From: Oscillospiraceae bacterium
GTDB taxonomy: Bacteria; Bacillota; Clostridia; Oscillospirales; Oscillospiraceae
DNA: 64,000 bases
Direction of reading: 5' to 3'
Assembly: GCA_910574635.1 (NCBI GenBank)
Contig: CAJTCG010000015.1
Coordinates: 16,983-80,982, forward strand
Shown here: in pieces, positions 63,647-64,000 of the stretch
Layout: every line of letters starts with the position of its first letter
Numbering within the stretch: position 1 is the first letter of the stretch
Program-made: the position numbers and the translations under genes
Notes under the pieces: generated by a model
What the model was told of the DNA's origin: nothing
The model's input: the letters and a program-made list of their open reading frames with translations, nothing else
The model's database searches: none

Positions 63647-63874
63647 CGGCACAGCCATGCCGCCCTGCTGGTGGACCTGGGGTACTCCATTGTCGCCGTG
63701 GCCGAGCGCCTGGGTGACACGGTGGAGGTGGCCATGGCGACCTATTCCCATCTGTACCCCGACAAGAAGCAGGGGATGGCGGATGATCTGGACCGCCGGG
63801 CGAGGGGGGGGAGCCCCCGGCAGCTCCCAGCGGCGCCGACTCCATCGACGATGTGTCAGAACGGCTCGAGATAA
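63647..63874 (+). pseudogene. tyrosine recombinase, C-terminal fragment
   Basis: RHSHAALLVDLGYSIVAVAE, RLGDTVEVAMATYSHLYPDK is the end of a tyrosine integrase, with the box II Arg-His and the Tyr nucleophile (MATYSHLYP). The frame is preceded directly by TAA, and all earlier parts are missing. Likely the remnant of a mobile element's integrase. The 63391-63646 gap contains a partial GGGCG/CGCCC hairpin and AT-rich sequence but no gene. Confidence 0.75.
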
Positions 63875-63904
63875 GGTAGAATAAGTTTCGCAAAAAGAAA
63901 AAGA

Positions 63905-63976
63905 GACATAGTTTGCAGAGCTCTGGTAGAATGAAGTTGCGACACACCATTCTGAAAGGAGACTGCAAACTATGTC
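63905..63976. repeat. inverted repeat at the left end of an IS256-like element
   Basis: GACATAGTTTGCAG (63905-63918) is matched exactly by CTGCAAACTATGTC (63963-63976). The right arm overlaps the transposase start codon, so the pair can form a hairpin over the start, which may limit transposase made from outside transcripts. Confidence 0.6.
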
Positions 63977-64000
63977 CGAGAAGATTGTACAGCTAAATGA
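63972..64000 (+). CDS. IS256-family transposase, start only
   Basis: Only the first codons are in the window: MSEKIVQLN, with AAAGGAG upstream. The opening matches the common start of IS256-type transposases, but nine residues are too few for certainty. Confidence 0.5.

Noticed and set aside
1..64000. CRISPR array
   Set aside because: No set of regularly spaced identical repeats with unique spacers was seen. The intergenic repeats at 39.8-43.9 kb are irregularly spaced and separated by genes.

Overview
The window is a piece of a GC-rich gut Clostridia chromosome, probably Oscillospiraceae (Flavonifractor, Intestinimonas or Faecalibacterium-like). This placement rests on codon style and on the families of the mobile-element genes; no rRNA or housekeeping gene fixes the genus. 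Most of it, about 7,584-62,719 (55 kb), is one integrated tailed prophage with a contractile, P2-type tail.

Layout. 1-3,788 (+): three lower-GC surface-polysaccharide genes, two polysaccharide pyruvyl transferase-like paralogues and a family 2 glycosyltransferase. 3,949-7,583 (-): a decaying conjugative-element segment (truncated ArdA-like gene; DUF4316-, DUF4314-, DUF4240- and DUF3991-type genes broken by frameshifts and amber codons; the C-terminal part of a HTH/DUF6017 replication-type gene). The N-terminal part of that same gene lies at 62,720-62,839, on the other side of the prophage, so the prophage split it. A large serine recombinase gene ends next to the right junction, and the two phage-side arms form an imperfect palindrome around a GA dinucleotide. 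To the right are another conjugative-element gene, the tail end of a tyrosine recombinase and the start of an IS256-like element.

Prophage, read on the minus strand from high to low coordinates. A divergent switch (59.8-59.9 kb) separates a rightward lysogeny block (XRE repressor, Uma2-type nuclease, serine integrase) from a long leftward early operon: many small Cys-rich proteins, a PP-loop sulfurtransferase/PAPS-reductase-like protein, two radical-SAM proteins, two DNA methyltransferases, an HUH Rep protein, an HD hydrolase, DUF1064 nuclease, ASCH protein, ParA and ParB, and finally a sigma-region-4-like late regulator (DUF1492/ArpU-like). A rightward cassette (39.4-44.6 kb) of accessory genes is separated by repeated structured intergenic elements. 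A ribbon-helix-helix gene with four GGGTCRACCC operators sits at the divergent promoters to its left. From 37.7 kb down to 7.7 kb run the late genes: terminase, portal, protease, decoration, capsid, connector, sheath, tube, chaperone with a -1 frameshift, tape measure, baseplate (X, D, V, U, W, J, I), tail fibre, a diversity-generating retroelement (DGR), a carbohydrate-binding-like protein, and the lysis genes, closed by a strong terminator beside attL.

The DGR is complete: ribbon-helix-helix gene, Avd-like gene, template repeat (TR), reverse transcriptase, and a variable repeat (VR) at the 3' end of the tail-fibre gene. VR differs from TR by 13 substitutions, all at TR adenines, plus one inserted G that truncates the fibre. 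Other points for a second look are a candidate antisense RNA and a long palindrome in front of the HUH rep gene, ParAB on an integrated phage, covarying intergenic hairpins, and a 0.8-kb strand-asymmetric GCTGTG-rich tract beside the terminase genes.
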